Assembly: GCF_009738225.1 (NCBI RefSeq)
Contig: NZ_CP018187.1
Coordinates: 2,118,501-2,182,500, forward strand
Direction of reading: 5' to 3'
DNA: 64,000 nucleotides
Source of the DNA: Streptococcus salivarius
GTDB lineage: Bacteria; Bacillota; Bacilli; Lactobacillales; Streptococcaceae
Both the position numbers and the translations under genes were made by a program. Positions 10,910-18,638 of this stretch are shown one piece after another (positions within the stretch are counted from its first letter, which is position 1; the number at the start of each line of letters is the position of its first letter). The notes beneath the pieces were generated by a model that worked only from the letters and a program-made list of their open reading frames with translations, was not told the DNA's origin and made no database searches.

Positions 10910-12199
10910 TTAAAACTTTCTCTTTACGAGATAACGACGGTACATCACGTAGAGAAAGACCGCACGCCATATATTATCAACAACCGTTGCAATCCAGACT
11001 CCTGCAAGTCCCATCCCCAAGCTTACACCCAAGAAGTATCCTGAGAAAATTCGGATAAGCCACATCCCAATAGTCGTTGCATAAAAAGGCATCTTGGCCT
11101 TGCCCAGACCTTGCCAGACTGCTGTGTAGACTAAAGTTCCCGAAGTCACAGGATTCCCAAGGAAAGAATAAAGAATAACTACTTGACTGGCTGCAATGGC
11201 TGCTTTATTATCTGTAAAGAGGTTTGACAAGCCTTGGCCAAAAAGTAAGATGCTTCCTGAAACCAAAACCATTAAGAAAGTCGAAATCCAGTAAGATTCT
11301 CGAATAATACGCTTCATCTGCGCCTTATCCCCTCGACCCAAACTATTGGCAACTAGGATTACCGTCGCTGTCGCTACTCCCATACCAGGCATATAGTTAA
11401 ACTGGGTAAGGTTTTCACCAATGGCATTACCACCGACAACAGCTGTACCAAAGGTCACAATAATAGCCACAATTACCACATCACCCGCACGCATCATCAG
11501 TCGTTCACCTGCAGCTGGTAGGGCAATCCCCAATAACTCCTTGTTAAAAGGTTTGGTAATTTCAAACTGCTTCACATCCAATTTCATGGCTGTCCATAGA
11601 ATCACTGTCCCAACCAGACGAGAAAAAACCGTTGCTGTCGCTACCCCAATAATTCCCCAATGGCCAACAAATATGGCTAAAGAGGATAAAATAGCATTAA
11701 GCACATTGGTCAAAAGACTGACAACCATGGAAATACGAGGGCGCCCCTTGGCTCGTAGAATATTACCAAAAGTGGTCATCAAGCCTAAAAAGACCACTCC
11801 ACCACCGACAAGGGCTAGATAGAGACTACCAGCCTGAGTCACCGATTGCTCAGTACCCAGAAGATTAAGAATGGCTCCACCACCAAAAATAGAGAGTAGA
11901 CCCAAGACAAGACTAAGAGCAAGGGTAATAATAATAGCATCCCAGGTGTCTCTGTTAGTCGCTTTAACGTCTCCTTTTCCTAGGCTTCTAGCAATGACAC
12001 TAGCACTCGAAGCCCCCAGGGCAATGAAGATAGCTTGATAAATCGTAATGATATTATTGGCCACGGAAACCCCCGATATAGCAACAATACCAACCTGAGC
12101 TACTAGGTAAGAATCGACAACCCCCATCAACATTTGTAAGAGGTTTTCAGCCATAGCCGGTAAGGCTATGTTTAAAATTTTCTTTGTTTCTGTCATCAT
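10910..12199 (-). CDS. MATE family multidrug/solute efflux transporter
   Basis: Integral membrane antiporter of the MATE (NorM/DinF) family, which exports cationic or other small compounds using Na+ or H+ gradients; the substrate cannot be read from sequence. Seen: about 12 hydrophobic segments in two six-helix halves, with the family-typical N-terminus (ALPAMAENLLQMLMGVVDSYLVAQVG) and repeat-half motif (GIALPAAGERLMMRAGDVVIVAIIV). Length 429 aa, normal. It lies 57 nt after thrC on the same strand, behind an intervening terminator, so some read-through expression is possible. Confidence 0.9.
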   Translation of the reverse strand: MMTETKKILNIALPAMAENLLQMLMGVVDSYLVAQVGIVAISGVSVANNIITIYQAIFIALGASSASVIARSLGKGDVKATNRDTWDAIIITLALSLVLGLLSIFGGGAILNLLGTEQSVTQAGSLYLALVGGGVVFLGLMTTFGNILRAKGRPRISMVVSLLTNVLNAILSSLAIFVGHWGIIGVATATVFSRLVGTVILWTAMKLDVKQFEITKPFNKELLGIALPAAGERLMMRAGDVVIVAIIVTFGTAVVGGNAIGENLTQFNYMPGMGVATATVILVANSLGRGDKAQMKRIIRESYWISTFLMVLVSGSILLFGQGLSNLFTDNKAAIAASQVVILYSFLGNPVTSGTLVYTAVWQGLGKAKMPFYATTIGMWLIRIFSGYFLGVSLGMGLAGVWIATVVDNIWRAVFLYVMYRRYLVKRKF

Positions 12200-12217
12200 A
12201 TTTTCTTTTATATTGAT

Positions 12218-12255
12218 AAAAATAGGGCTGATTTCTCAGCTCCTATTTTTTTATT
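12218..12255 (-). terminator. thrC terminator (bidirectional)
   Basis: AATAGG-GCTGA pairs with TCAGC-TCCTATT around a 3-4 nt loop; A-rich on the left and T-rich on the right, so it can act on both strands. It separates thrC from the MATE gene. Confidence 0.8.
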
Positions 12256-12256
12256 C

Positions 12257-13741
12257 TTATACACCAAGATAGCTTTCAACTGCTTTTTGCATATCAGCTG
12301 CAGCAACAACTGTTTTATGGCGAACTTCTGCACGTTCAAGTCCATCTACAGCAGCTGGGATAGCTACACCTGAAAGTTGATGCAAATCTTCTACCGCTTT
12401 GAAGTCATCACCACTGTCTTTACCAGTAACAGCTGAAACAGCCACACGTGGGAACTTGTATGGGCTAGCTGTTGAAGCGATAACAGTTGGGGTGTGATCA
12501 TCTGTCTTTTGAACATAGGCTTCGTAAACAGCTGAGGCAACTGCTGTGTGAGGATCTTCAATATACTTGTCTTCCTCATAAACACGTTTGATTTCAGCAG
12601 CTGTTTCATCCTCAGTTGCAAATCCTGCTGCAAACAAATCAAGAATATCTTTATCTTCATCAGCCAAAGTGTACTCACCCTTAGTCACAAGTGCATCCAT
12701 AAGCTCTTTAGTCTTAGCTGCATCATTACCAAGAAGGTGGAAAATCAAGCGTTCTAAGTTAGAAGATACCAAGATATCCATAGAAGGACTTGTTGTTACC
12801 TTGAAGTCGCGTTTCTTGTCATAAGTACCTGTTGCAAAGAAGTCTGTAAGGACATTATTTTCGTTAGAAGCACAGATTAATTTACCAACTGGGACACCAA
12901 TTTGACGTGCATAGTAAGCCGCCAAGATGTTACCAAAGTTTCCTGTTGGTACTGTGAAGTTAACCTTATCTCCGTTTTGGATATGACCTGCCTTCACCAA
13001 CTGCGCATAGGCATACACATAGTAAACCACTTGTGGTACCAAACGACCAACATTCATTGAATTAGCTGATGAGAATTGCGTATGATGAGCCAACAATTTC
13101 TCACGCAAGTTAACATCATTAAACATACGTTTCACATCGGTTTGGGCATCATCAAAGTTACCATCAATGGCAATAACGTGAGTGTTAGCTCCTATTTGAG
13201 TGGTCATTTGCAATTCTTGGATTTTTGAAACACCGTCTTTTGGATAAAAGACAATAATTTCAGTTCCAGGAACATCTGCAAAACCAGCCATAGCAGCCTT
13301 ACCAGTATCACCTGATGTCGCTGTCAAAATAACAATCTTATTATCAACACCTTGCTTTTTAGCTGATGTTGTTAGCAAGTAAGGCAAGATTGAAAGGGCC
13401 ATATCTTTAAAAGCGATAGTAGAACCATGGAAAAGTTCAAGGTTGTAGTGGTTCTTAAGTTTAACTACTGGTGCAATAGCAGCTGTATCAAACTTGTCGT
13501 CATAAGCATTTGTGATACAGTAATCTAATTCCTCTTCCGTAAAATCATCCAAGAAAGCTGACAAGACCAATTTAGCAACTTCTTGGTAAGAAGCGTCTTT
13601 CAATTGATCAAAGTCCAAAGCAACCTCAGGTGTTGACAATGGTGTGAACAAGCCACCATCTGTTGCCAAACCTTGAAGAATAGCTTGACTAGCAGTTACT
13701 TTATTATTTTCGTCACGTGTTGATTGGTATACAAGTGTCAT
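12257..13741 (-). CDS. thrC: Threonine synthase
   Basis: PLP enzyme that converts O-phosphohomoserine to threonine, the last step of threonine synthesis. Seen: the PLP lysine context FHGSTIAFKDMALSILP near residue 105-120, the phosphate-binding TSGDTGKAAMAGF loop, and PTGNFGNILAAYYAR. Length 494 aa, the long (E. coli-like) class. It has its own promoter containing a CodY-like box, so it is probably repressed with ilv genes in rich medium. The homoserine branch genes (hom-thrB) are not in this window. Confidence 0.96.
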   Translation of the reverse strand: MTLVYQSTRDENNKVTASQAILQGLATDGGLFTPLSTPEVALDFDQLKDASYQEVAKLVLSAFLDDFTEEELDYCITNAYDDKFDTAAIAPVVKLKNHYNLELFHGSTIAFKDMALSILPYLLTTSAKKQGVDNKIVILTATSGDTGKAAMAGFADVPGTEIIVFYPKDGVSKIQELQMTTQIGANTHVIAIDGNFDDAQTDVKRMFNDVNLREKLLAHHTQFSSANSMNVGRLVPQVVYYVYAYAQLVKAGHIQNGDKVNFTVPTGNFGNILAAYYARQIGVPVGKLICASNENNVLTDFFATGTYDKKRDFKVTTSPSMDILVSSNLERLIFHLLGNDAAKTKELMDALVTKGEYTLADEDKDILDLFAAGFATEDETAAEIKRVYEEDKYIEDPHTAVASAVYEAYVQKTDDHTPTVIASTASPYKFPRVAVSAVTGKDSGDDFKAVEDLHQLSGVAIPAAVDGLERAEVRHKTVVAAADMQKAVESYLGV

Positions 13742-13774
13742 GGTAAATCCTCTTTTTAGATAGTCTGTGGCTCT

Positions 13775-13803
13775 ATTGTAGCATAATTGTCAGAATATTT
13801 CTA
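13775..13803 (-). promoter_or_regulatory. thrC promoter with embedded CodY box
   Basis: On the minus strand, TAGAAA (13803-13798), 17-bp spacer, and extended -10 TGC-TACAAT (13780-13775). The sequence AATTGTCAGAATATT at 13785-13799 (13 of 15 matches to the CodY consensus) fills most of the spacer, a position suited to repression. Confidence 0.65.
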
Positions 13804-13865
13804 CACGTTTTATGACTTGTGGAAAAATCATTCGGATATCACCCCATTTTCTCCTCTCAAAGACA

Positions 13866-13894
13866 TGAAAAAATCCGGAATAGCTATTCCGGAT
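13866..13894 (-). terminator. Terminator of the surface-protein gene pair
   Basis: A perfect 22-bp palindrome at 13873-13894 (ATCCGGAATAG / CTATTCCGGAT), followed on the minus strand by six T residues, just past the stop at 13901. Confidence 0.88.
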
Positions 13895-13900
13895 GTCATC

Positions 13901-14878
13901 TTAAAATTTATCTTTGGTGTCATTCTTAGTTGAGAAAGTGATATCTTTTGATTTCCCATCACCACTAAGCGTTACTTTCTTATCTTTTTTAGTCACTTTT
14001 AGCTCTTGACCTTTTTTCACATTGAGACTATCGATATCAACGTCTTTGTTGACAGAAGTAACAGTCATCTTATGTCCCAAACGGCTAACCTTCCCTTTGA
14101 AAAGGATTGTCGTTGTTTCGCCTGTCTTCGAATCATACTTTTGACCGCTGTCTTTTGCAGCTTTTTCAAGAGCTTCATCAAGTTCTTTTTCTATGGTTTC
14201 CTCACTATAATAGTTTTCAAAGGAATCTCCATAGAAGGCTTTAAATAAATCTCCAAAGGCTGAGAAGGACTTCTGAACCCTCTCACGATAGTCCTTGATA
14301 TAGGTTTTCTTATCAAAAGTATAGCTAGCAGTCACCTTCGCATTGCTACCTTTTACTTTCATGGTTACAGCAGTATCTTTAAAGTACTTTTCAAGCTCCT
14401 TACTATCCAAGTCTGTCAAACTTTCAGACATGCTTGAGCTATACTCTCTACCTAGAGAACTACTGTACCATTTGCCATCAATATTACCTGTCACATAACG
14501 GTAAGTCATAAAGCCACCGATACATAAGAAGACAAGGACTACTGCTGACAAAACTGAGACTAGGATGCGTTTTTTCTTTTTGGGATCCATTGGTTTTTTA
14601 GGAGCCAAATTTGCCATAGCTGCTTGTCCTTCTGGAAAAGGAACCGTAGAAGGTGCAGTTGCTGTTACTACTGGTGCCGTTTCAGTTGGTAGAGGACTAG
14701 TACTTGTCTCGACGATTTCTGCCTCAACCTTAATAGGTTCAGTAGTAGCTGTATCTTCAGTTTTAGCCGGTGCTTCATTAACAAACTCCCCAGCTTTCAA
14801 AGCATCCGCCATTTCCTGAACACTCGGCTTACGTCCGTTTACCGTTTCAAAATAGTCCAACCATTCTGCTCTTGTCAT
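13901..14878 (-). CDS. Single-pass membrane protein with extracytoplasmic domain, unknown function (paralog of next gene)
   Basis: Function not recognised. Residues 1-35 look like a small folded cytoplasmic domain (MTRAEWLDYFETVNGRKPS..., with a predicted helix pair). A Pro/Thr/Ala-rich linker follows to about residue 100, then a Lys-rich stop (KKKKR) and one membrane segment (about 107-129), then a roughly 190-residue extracytoplasmic domain beginning IDGKWYSSS and rich in Lys/Asp/Ser/Thr. The membrane-proximal part closely parallels the 280-aa protein encoded 29 nt upstream (IEGDWTSPT start, then a LY/KDYR.RV block and a GR.T/GETTT strand). The two are probably co-transcribed paralogs. Confidence 0.8.
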   Translation of the reverse strand: MTRAEWLDYFETVNGRKPSVQEMADALKAGEFVNEAPAKTEDTATTEPIKVEAEIVETSTSPLPTETAPVVTATAPSTVPFPEGQAAMANLAPKKPMDPKKKKRILVSVLSAVVLVFLCIGGFMTYRYVTGNIDGKWYSSSLGREYSSSMSESLTDLDSKELEKYFKDTAVTMKVKGSNAKVTASYTFDKKTYIKDYRERVQKSFSAFGDLFKAFYGDSFENYYSEETIEKELDEALEKAAKDSGQKYDSKTGETTTILFKGKVSRLGHKMTVTSVNKDVDIDSLNVKKGQELKVTKKDKKVTLSGDGKSKDITFSTKNDTKDKF

Positions 14879-14907
14879 TTATATTCCCCTTTAATTTCCT
14901 TTTTTAT

Positions 14908-15750
14908 TTATTTTTTTGTAAAGCTAATGTCACCAAATTCACTGTGTGCCTTAATAGTAAAGCCTCCATTGTTAGGCGTATAATCTAATACATCACCTTT
15001 TTTAAAAGCATCTGAATCTCCAGCCTTATCCACAGTGATTGTTTGCTCCCAACGGTTAATATCACCCGTAAAAGCAGTTGTTGTGACACGACCGGTTTTG
15101 GCATCGTAGGTATAACTCTTTGGAAGTTCTTTCTTCACCGTCTCGTCAAACTGTTTATAGTAGTCTTTTTCTGACAATGAATAACTATCAAAAACCTCCG
15201 AGAACTCCTCGCCGTACTGACCTTTCAATTCAGTAACTCTACTCTGGTAAGCCTGATAAAGGTCTTTACGATTGTAAACAAAGCTCACTTTTAAGTGAGC
15301 CTTATTGTCAGTAATAGTCATTACTGTATTGATATCGGTGATAAGATCTTGACCTTGTGGTAAAGCGTTACTAACTTTATTCTTAGTATTAGCAGTATCT
15401 TTCAGAGTGGCTAACATTTTCTCACTAAAGGTTGGGCTTGTCCAATCGCCCTCAATGCTTGCGGCTCGATAACGGTATCCCATCACGAGACAAACAATTA
15501 AAAGTATGGTGAGTATCGCTGCAATCACACCTGATATCATCCCCACAATATTCTTTGAGGTTACTGGCTCCTTTGATTCTTTTACTTGTTGACTAGGATT
15601 GAATTGAACACTCACCATCCTATCAGCATTAAACTCTTTAAACTTATTAGTCGCTCTATTTCCTGCTGCAGAAGCCACTGGTGGCTTCAATTCACGAGAC
15701 TTGAGAGGATGTGATGTTTCACCCAAACTAAGCCCTTCTTCTTTTGTCAT
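14908..15750 (-). CDS. Single-pass membrane protein with extracytoplasmic domain, unknown function (paralog of previous gene)
   Basis: Function not recognised. 280 aa: a polar N-terminal tail of about 85 residues, one membrane segment (IVGMISGVIAAILTILLIV), then an outside domain starting IEGDWTSPTFSEKML. It shares architecture and several blocks with the 325-aa neighbour but lacks that protein's N-terminal helical module. A TATAAT at 15784-15779 with TAGAAA 17 bp upstream is a plausible promoter for both genes. In other streptococci, similar proteins occur as small families of lipoprotein-like or stalk proteins, but no role can be given. Confidence 0.78.
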   Translation of the reverse strand: MTKEEGLSLGETSHPLKSRELKPPVASAAGNRATNKFKEFNADRMVSVQFNPSQQVKESKEPVTSKNIVGMISGVIAAILTILLIVCLVMGYRYRAASIEGDWTSPTFSEKMLATLKDTANTKNKVSNALPQGQDLITDINTVMTITDNKAHLKVSFVYNRKDLYQAYQSRVTELKGQYGEEFSEVFDSYSLSEKDYYKQFDETVKKELPKSYTYDAKTGRVTTTAFTGDINRWEQTITVDKAGDSDAFKKGDVLDYTPNNGGFTIKAHSEFGDISFTKK

Positions 15751-15871
15751 AGGAATCTCCTTATCTCGCTGTAAGGTTATTATAACAATTCTTAAAGCGT
15801 TTTTCTATCTTATTCGGGAAAGTCCTTTATTTTTAATTTGGATAAACACTCTAATATAGAAGGTTTCTAGC

Positions 15872-15900
15872 AAAAAAAGTAGCCCTTATAGAGCTACTTT
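15872..15900 (-). terminator. adhE terminator
   Basis: On the minus strand, AAAGTAGC (15900-15893) pairs with GCTACTTT (15883-15876) around a 9-nt loop and runs into seven T residues. Confidence 0.88.
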
Positions 15901-15910
15901 AGTCTATCGC

Positions 15911-18499
15911 TTATCCTTTATAATCAAAGGCAATTTCGATGATTTCTTTCAATTCTGAAATAAGTGGTTCTTTCGGATTAGCTGTTGTACATTGGTCTTC
16001 ATAAGCATGTTCGGCCAAAGTATAGGCAGTGTCTTGAAGAAGTTTCTTAGTAACACCTTGTCCCTTCCAGTTCATGGCAATACCAACGGCAATACCCAAT
16101 TCGTATACTTTTTGTGCCAAAACTTCAACCAATTCAGCATCTGATTGCTTGTCAGTACCCCATCCCATAAAACGAGCGATATCTGCGTAATCTTTGTCTG
16201 CACGGAAGTAGTCATATTTAGGGAACATAGCGTGTTTTTGAGGATCACGACCGTTGTAACGGATAACGTGAGGCATCAAAATCGCATTAGTACGTCCGTG
16301 TGGAATGTCAAACATAGGACCAACCTTATGAGCTAGTGAGTGGTTGATACCAAGGAAGGCATTGGCGAAGGCCATACCAGCCATTGTTGACGCATTATGC
16401 ATCTTTTCACGTGATTCTTCATCACCAAAGCGGTAAGAATGTTCAAGATTTTCAAAAACAAGTTTAATCGCTTGGAGTGAAAGCCCACGTGTATAGTCAC
16501 TAGCCATGACTGATACATAAGATTCAATAGCGTGAGTCAAAACGTCCATACCTGTATCTGCTGTAACGCTGGCAGGTACACTCATAACCAAAGCAGGGTC
16601 AACGATAGCAATGTCCGGAGTCAAAGCATAATCTGCCAATGGGTACTTGATATGAGTTTCACTATCAGTGATAACCGCAAATGACGTTACCTCTGAACCT
16701 GTCCCTGAAGTTGTTGGGATACAGATGAATTGTGTCTTCTGAGCGTAAGGAATCTTGTAAGTACGTTTACGGATATCCAAGAATTTTTGTTTAGCACCGA
16801 AGAAGCTTACATCTGGGTGTTCAAAGAACATCCACATAGCCTTAGCAGCGTCCATTGCAGAACCACCACCAAGAGCGATGATTACATCTGGTTGGAAATC
16901 TACAAAGCGTTCCAAACCTTTATAAACGGTATTAGTAGATGGGTTTGGCTCAACATCTGAGAAAACATCTACTACCGGTCTGTGGCGGTTAAGTTCCAAT
17001 TGGCGTTTAACCAAGTCTGCATAACCAAACTGAACCATACCAGGGTCACAAACCAACATCACGCGCTCAGCTTCAATGTGACGCAAGTAAGTTATTGAAT
17101 CTTTTTCGAAGAAGATTTTTGGTGGGACGCGAAACCATTGCATGTTATTGCGACGCTTTGACAATGTTTTAACATTCAAGAGATCAAATGAGCTAACATT
17201 GTGTGACACTGAGTTATGACCGTGTGAACCACAACCAAGAGTCAATGATGGGATCATGTTATTGTAGATATTACCGATACCACCTTCAGCTGATGGGCTA
17301 TTAACCAAGACACGGCAGGCTTTCATACGGATACCATATTGGAGTTGGAGCTCTTCATTTTCAGTGTGGATAACAGCAGTGTGTCCAAGACCACCCAAAT
17401 TGAGCATACCTTCTGCTTTTTTGAATCCATCTTCAACGCCATCAGATTTGATAAGAGCAAGTACTGGAGATAATTTTTCCAAGGCAAGTGGGTGTTCCAT
17501 TGTTGCATCTGGAATTTCTGCCAAAAGCATTTTTGTACCTGCAGGAACTTTAAGGCCAGCTTTTTCAGCAATTTCAATAGCTGAGTGACCTACAATGGCA
17601 CCATTTACAGCTGTACGCGCTTCATTAAGAACGACTTTTTCCAATTTAGCAATGTCAGCTTTTTTAGAAATGATGACACATTGATGTGCTTCAAATTCAG
17701 CCTTAACTTCGTCATAAATAGCTGCATCAACGATAGCTGCTTGTTCAGACGCACAAATCATACCATTATCAAAAGTTTTTGAAACGATGATATCGTTGAC
17801 CGCACGTTTAACCTTAGCATCAGCAGCGATATAAGATGGGACGTTTCCGGCTCCTACACCAAGCGCTGGTTTACCAGTTGAATAAGCAGCCTTAACCATT
17901 CCAGGTCCACCAGTCGCAAGTACTGTGGCAATCTTAGGATGGTTCATCAAAAGACCAGTTGCTTCGATAGATGGCTCTTCAATCCACTGGATGCAGTCCT
18001 TAGGTGCACCTGCTTCAATAGCTGCATCACGAACAATACGAGCAGCCTCTGCAGATGATTTCTGAGCTGATGGGTGGAAGGCAAAGATGATAGAGTTACG
18101 TGTCTTAAGAGCAATGAGGGCTTTGAAAATGGTTGTTGAAGTTGGGTTAGTTGTTGGTGTAACCCCACAGATAACACCAACCGGCTCAGCGATAGAAACC
18201 AAGCCTTGTTCTTTATCTTCAGCAATAACGCCTACAGTTTTGTCATATTTAATACTATTCCAAATGTATTCAGAAGCATACATGTTCTTGATGGCTTTAT
18301 CTTCGTAAATACCGCGCCCTGTTTCATCAACGGCCAATTTAGCCAAATACATGTGTTTATCTAGAGCAGCAATCGCAGCTTGGTGAACAATATGGTCCAC
18401 TTGCTCCTGCGTAAAGTTAGCCATAGCATCAAGGGCTTCAACCCCTTTTGTTGCCAATTCATCTATTACTGTTTGAACATCTTTAGTTTGTTTAGTCAT
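15911..18499 (-). CDS. adhE: Bifunctional acetaldehyde-CoA / alcohol dehydrogenase
   Basis: Reduces acetyl-CoA to acetaldehyde (N-terminal domain) and then to ethanol (C-terminal Fe-dependent domain), recycling NADH during mixed-acid fermentation; forms spirosome filaments in relatives. Seen: ALDH-like domain with catalytic Cys in FDNGMICASEQ (about residue 245), a linker after about 440, then the iron-ADH domain with GGGSAMDAAK, GTGSEVTSFAVITD and metal-site histidines (HAIESYVS, GINHSLAHKVG, HGRTNAILMPH). Length 862 aa, full. It has its own promoter with a Rex operator and a possible cre. In dairy streptococci it matters for acetaldehyde and ethanol yield. Confidence 0.96.
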   Translation of the reverse strand: MTKQTKDVQTVIDELATKGVEALDAMANFTQEQVDHIVHQAAIAALDKHMYLAKLAVDETGRGIYEDKAIKNMYASEYIWNSIKYDKTVGVIAEDKEQGLVSIAEPVGVICGVTPTTNPTSTTIFKALIALKTRNSIIFAFHPSAQKSSAEAARIVRDAAIEAGAPKDCIQWIEEPSIEATGLLMNHPKIATVLATGGPGMVKAAYSTGKPALGVGAGNVPSYIAADAKVKRAVNDIIVSKTFDNGMICASEQAAIVDAAIYDEVKAEFEAHQCVIISKKADIAKLEKVVLNEARTAVNGAIVGHSAIEIAEKAGLKVPAGTKMLLAEIPDATMEHPLALEKLSPVLALIKSDGVEDGFKKAEGMLNLGGLGHTAVIHTENEELQLQYGIRMKACRVLVNSPSAEGGIGNIYNNMIPSLTLGCGSHGHNSVSHNVSSFDLLNVKTLSKRRNNMQWFRVPPKIFFEKDSITYLRHIEAERVMLVCDPGMVQFGYADLVKRQLELNRHRPVVDVFSDVEPNPSTNTVYKGLERFVDFQPDVIIALGGGSAMDAAKAMWMFFEHPDVSFFGAKQKFLDIRKRTYKIPYAQKTQFICIPTTSGTGSEVTSFAVITDSETHIKYPLADYALTPDIAIVDPALVMSVPASVTADTGMDVLTHAIESYVSVMASDYTRGLSLQAIKLVFENLEHSYRFGDEESREKMHNASTMAGMAFANAFLGINHSLAHKVGPMFDIPHGRTNAILMPHVIRYNGRDPQKHAMFPKYDYFRADKDYADIARFMGWGTDKQSDAELVEVLAQKVYELGIAVGIAMNWKGQGVTKKLLQDTAYTLAEHAYEDQCTTANPKEPLISELKEIIEIAFDYKG

Positions 18500-18518
18500 A
18501 TGAAACTCCTTTGAATAC

Positions 18519-18536
18519 TTGTTAAAAACTTCACAA
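18519..18536. promoter_or_regulatory. Rex operator in the adhE leader
   Basis: TTGTTAAAAACTTCACAA matches the Rex palindrome TTGTGAA-N4-TTCACAA with one mismatch. It lies about 17 nt downstream of the -10, within the transcribed leader. Rex senses NADH/NAD+ and is known to repress adhE in Gram-positives, so derepression at high NADH is inferred. Confidence 0.72.
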
Positions 18537-18552
18537 GCTTTAACACAAGTAT

Positions 18553-18581
18553 ATTATAGCGTTTTCTAGTCACTATGTAAA
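18553..18581 (-). promoter_or_regulatory. adhE promoter with possible cre
   Basis: On the minus strand, TTTACA (18581-18576), 17-bp spacer, TATAAT (18558-18553). The sequence TAGAAAACGCTATAA (18568-18554) resembles a CcpA cre (WTGNAANCGNWNNCW, two mismatches) and would overlap the -10. The promoter is strong; the cre is tentative. Confidence 0.7.
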
Positions 18582-18589
18582 CCCTTACA

Positions 18590-18631
18590 ACGATAAAAAT
18601 AAAGAAATCCATCCATTTTTGGACAGATTTC
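18590..18631 (-). terminator. pepO terminator
   Basis: On the minus strand, an 11-bp stem (18631-18621 / 18614-18604, two G-T pairs) with a 6-nt loop, then a T-rich tail. It lies 8 nt past the pepO stop. Confidence 0.75.
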
Positions 18632-18638
18632 ATCATTA

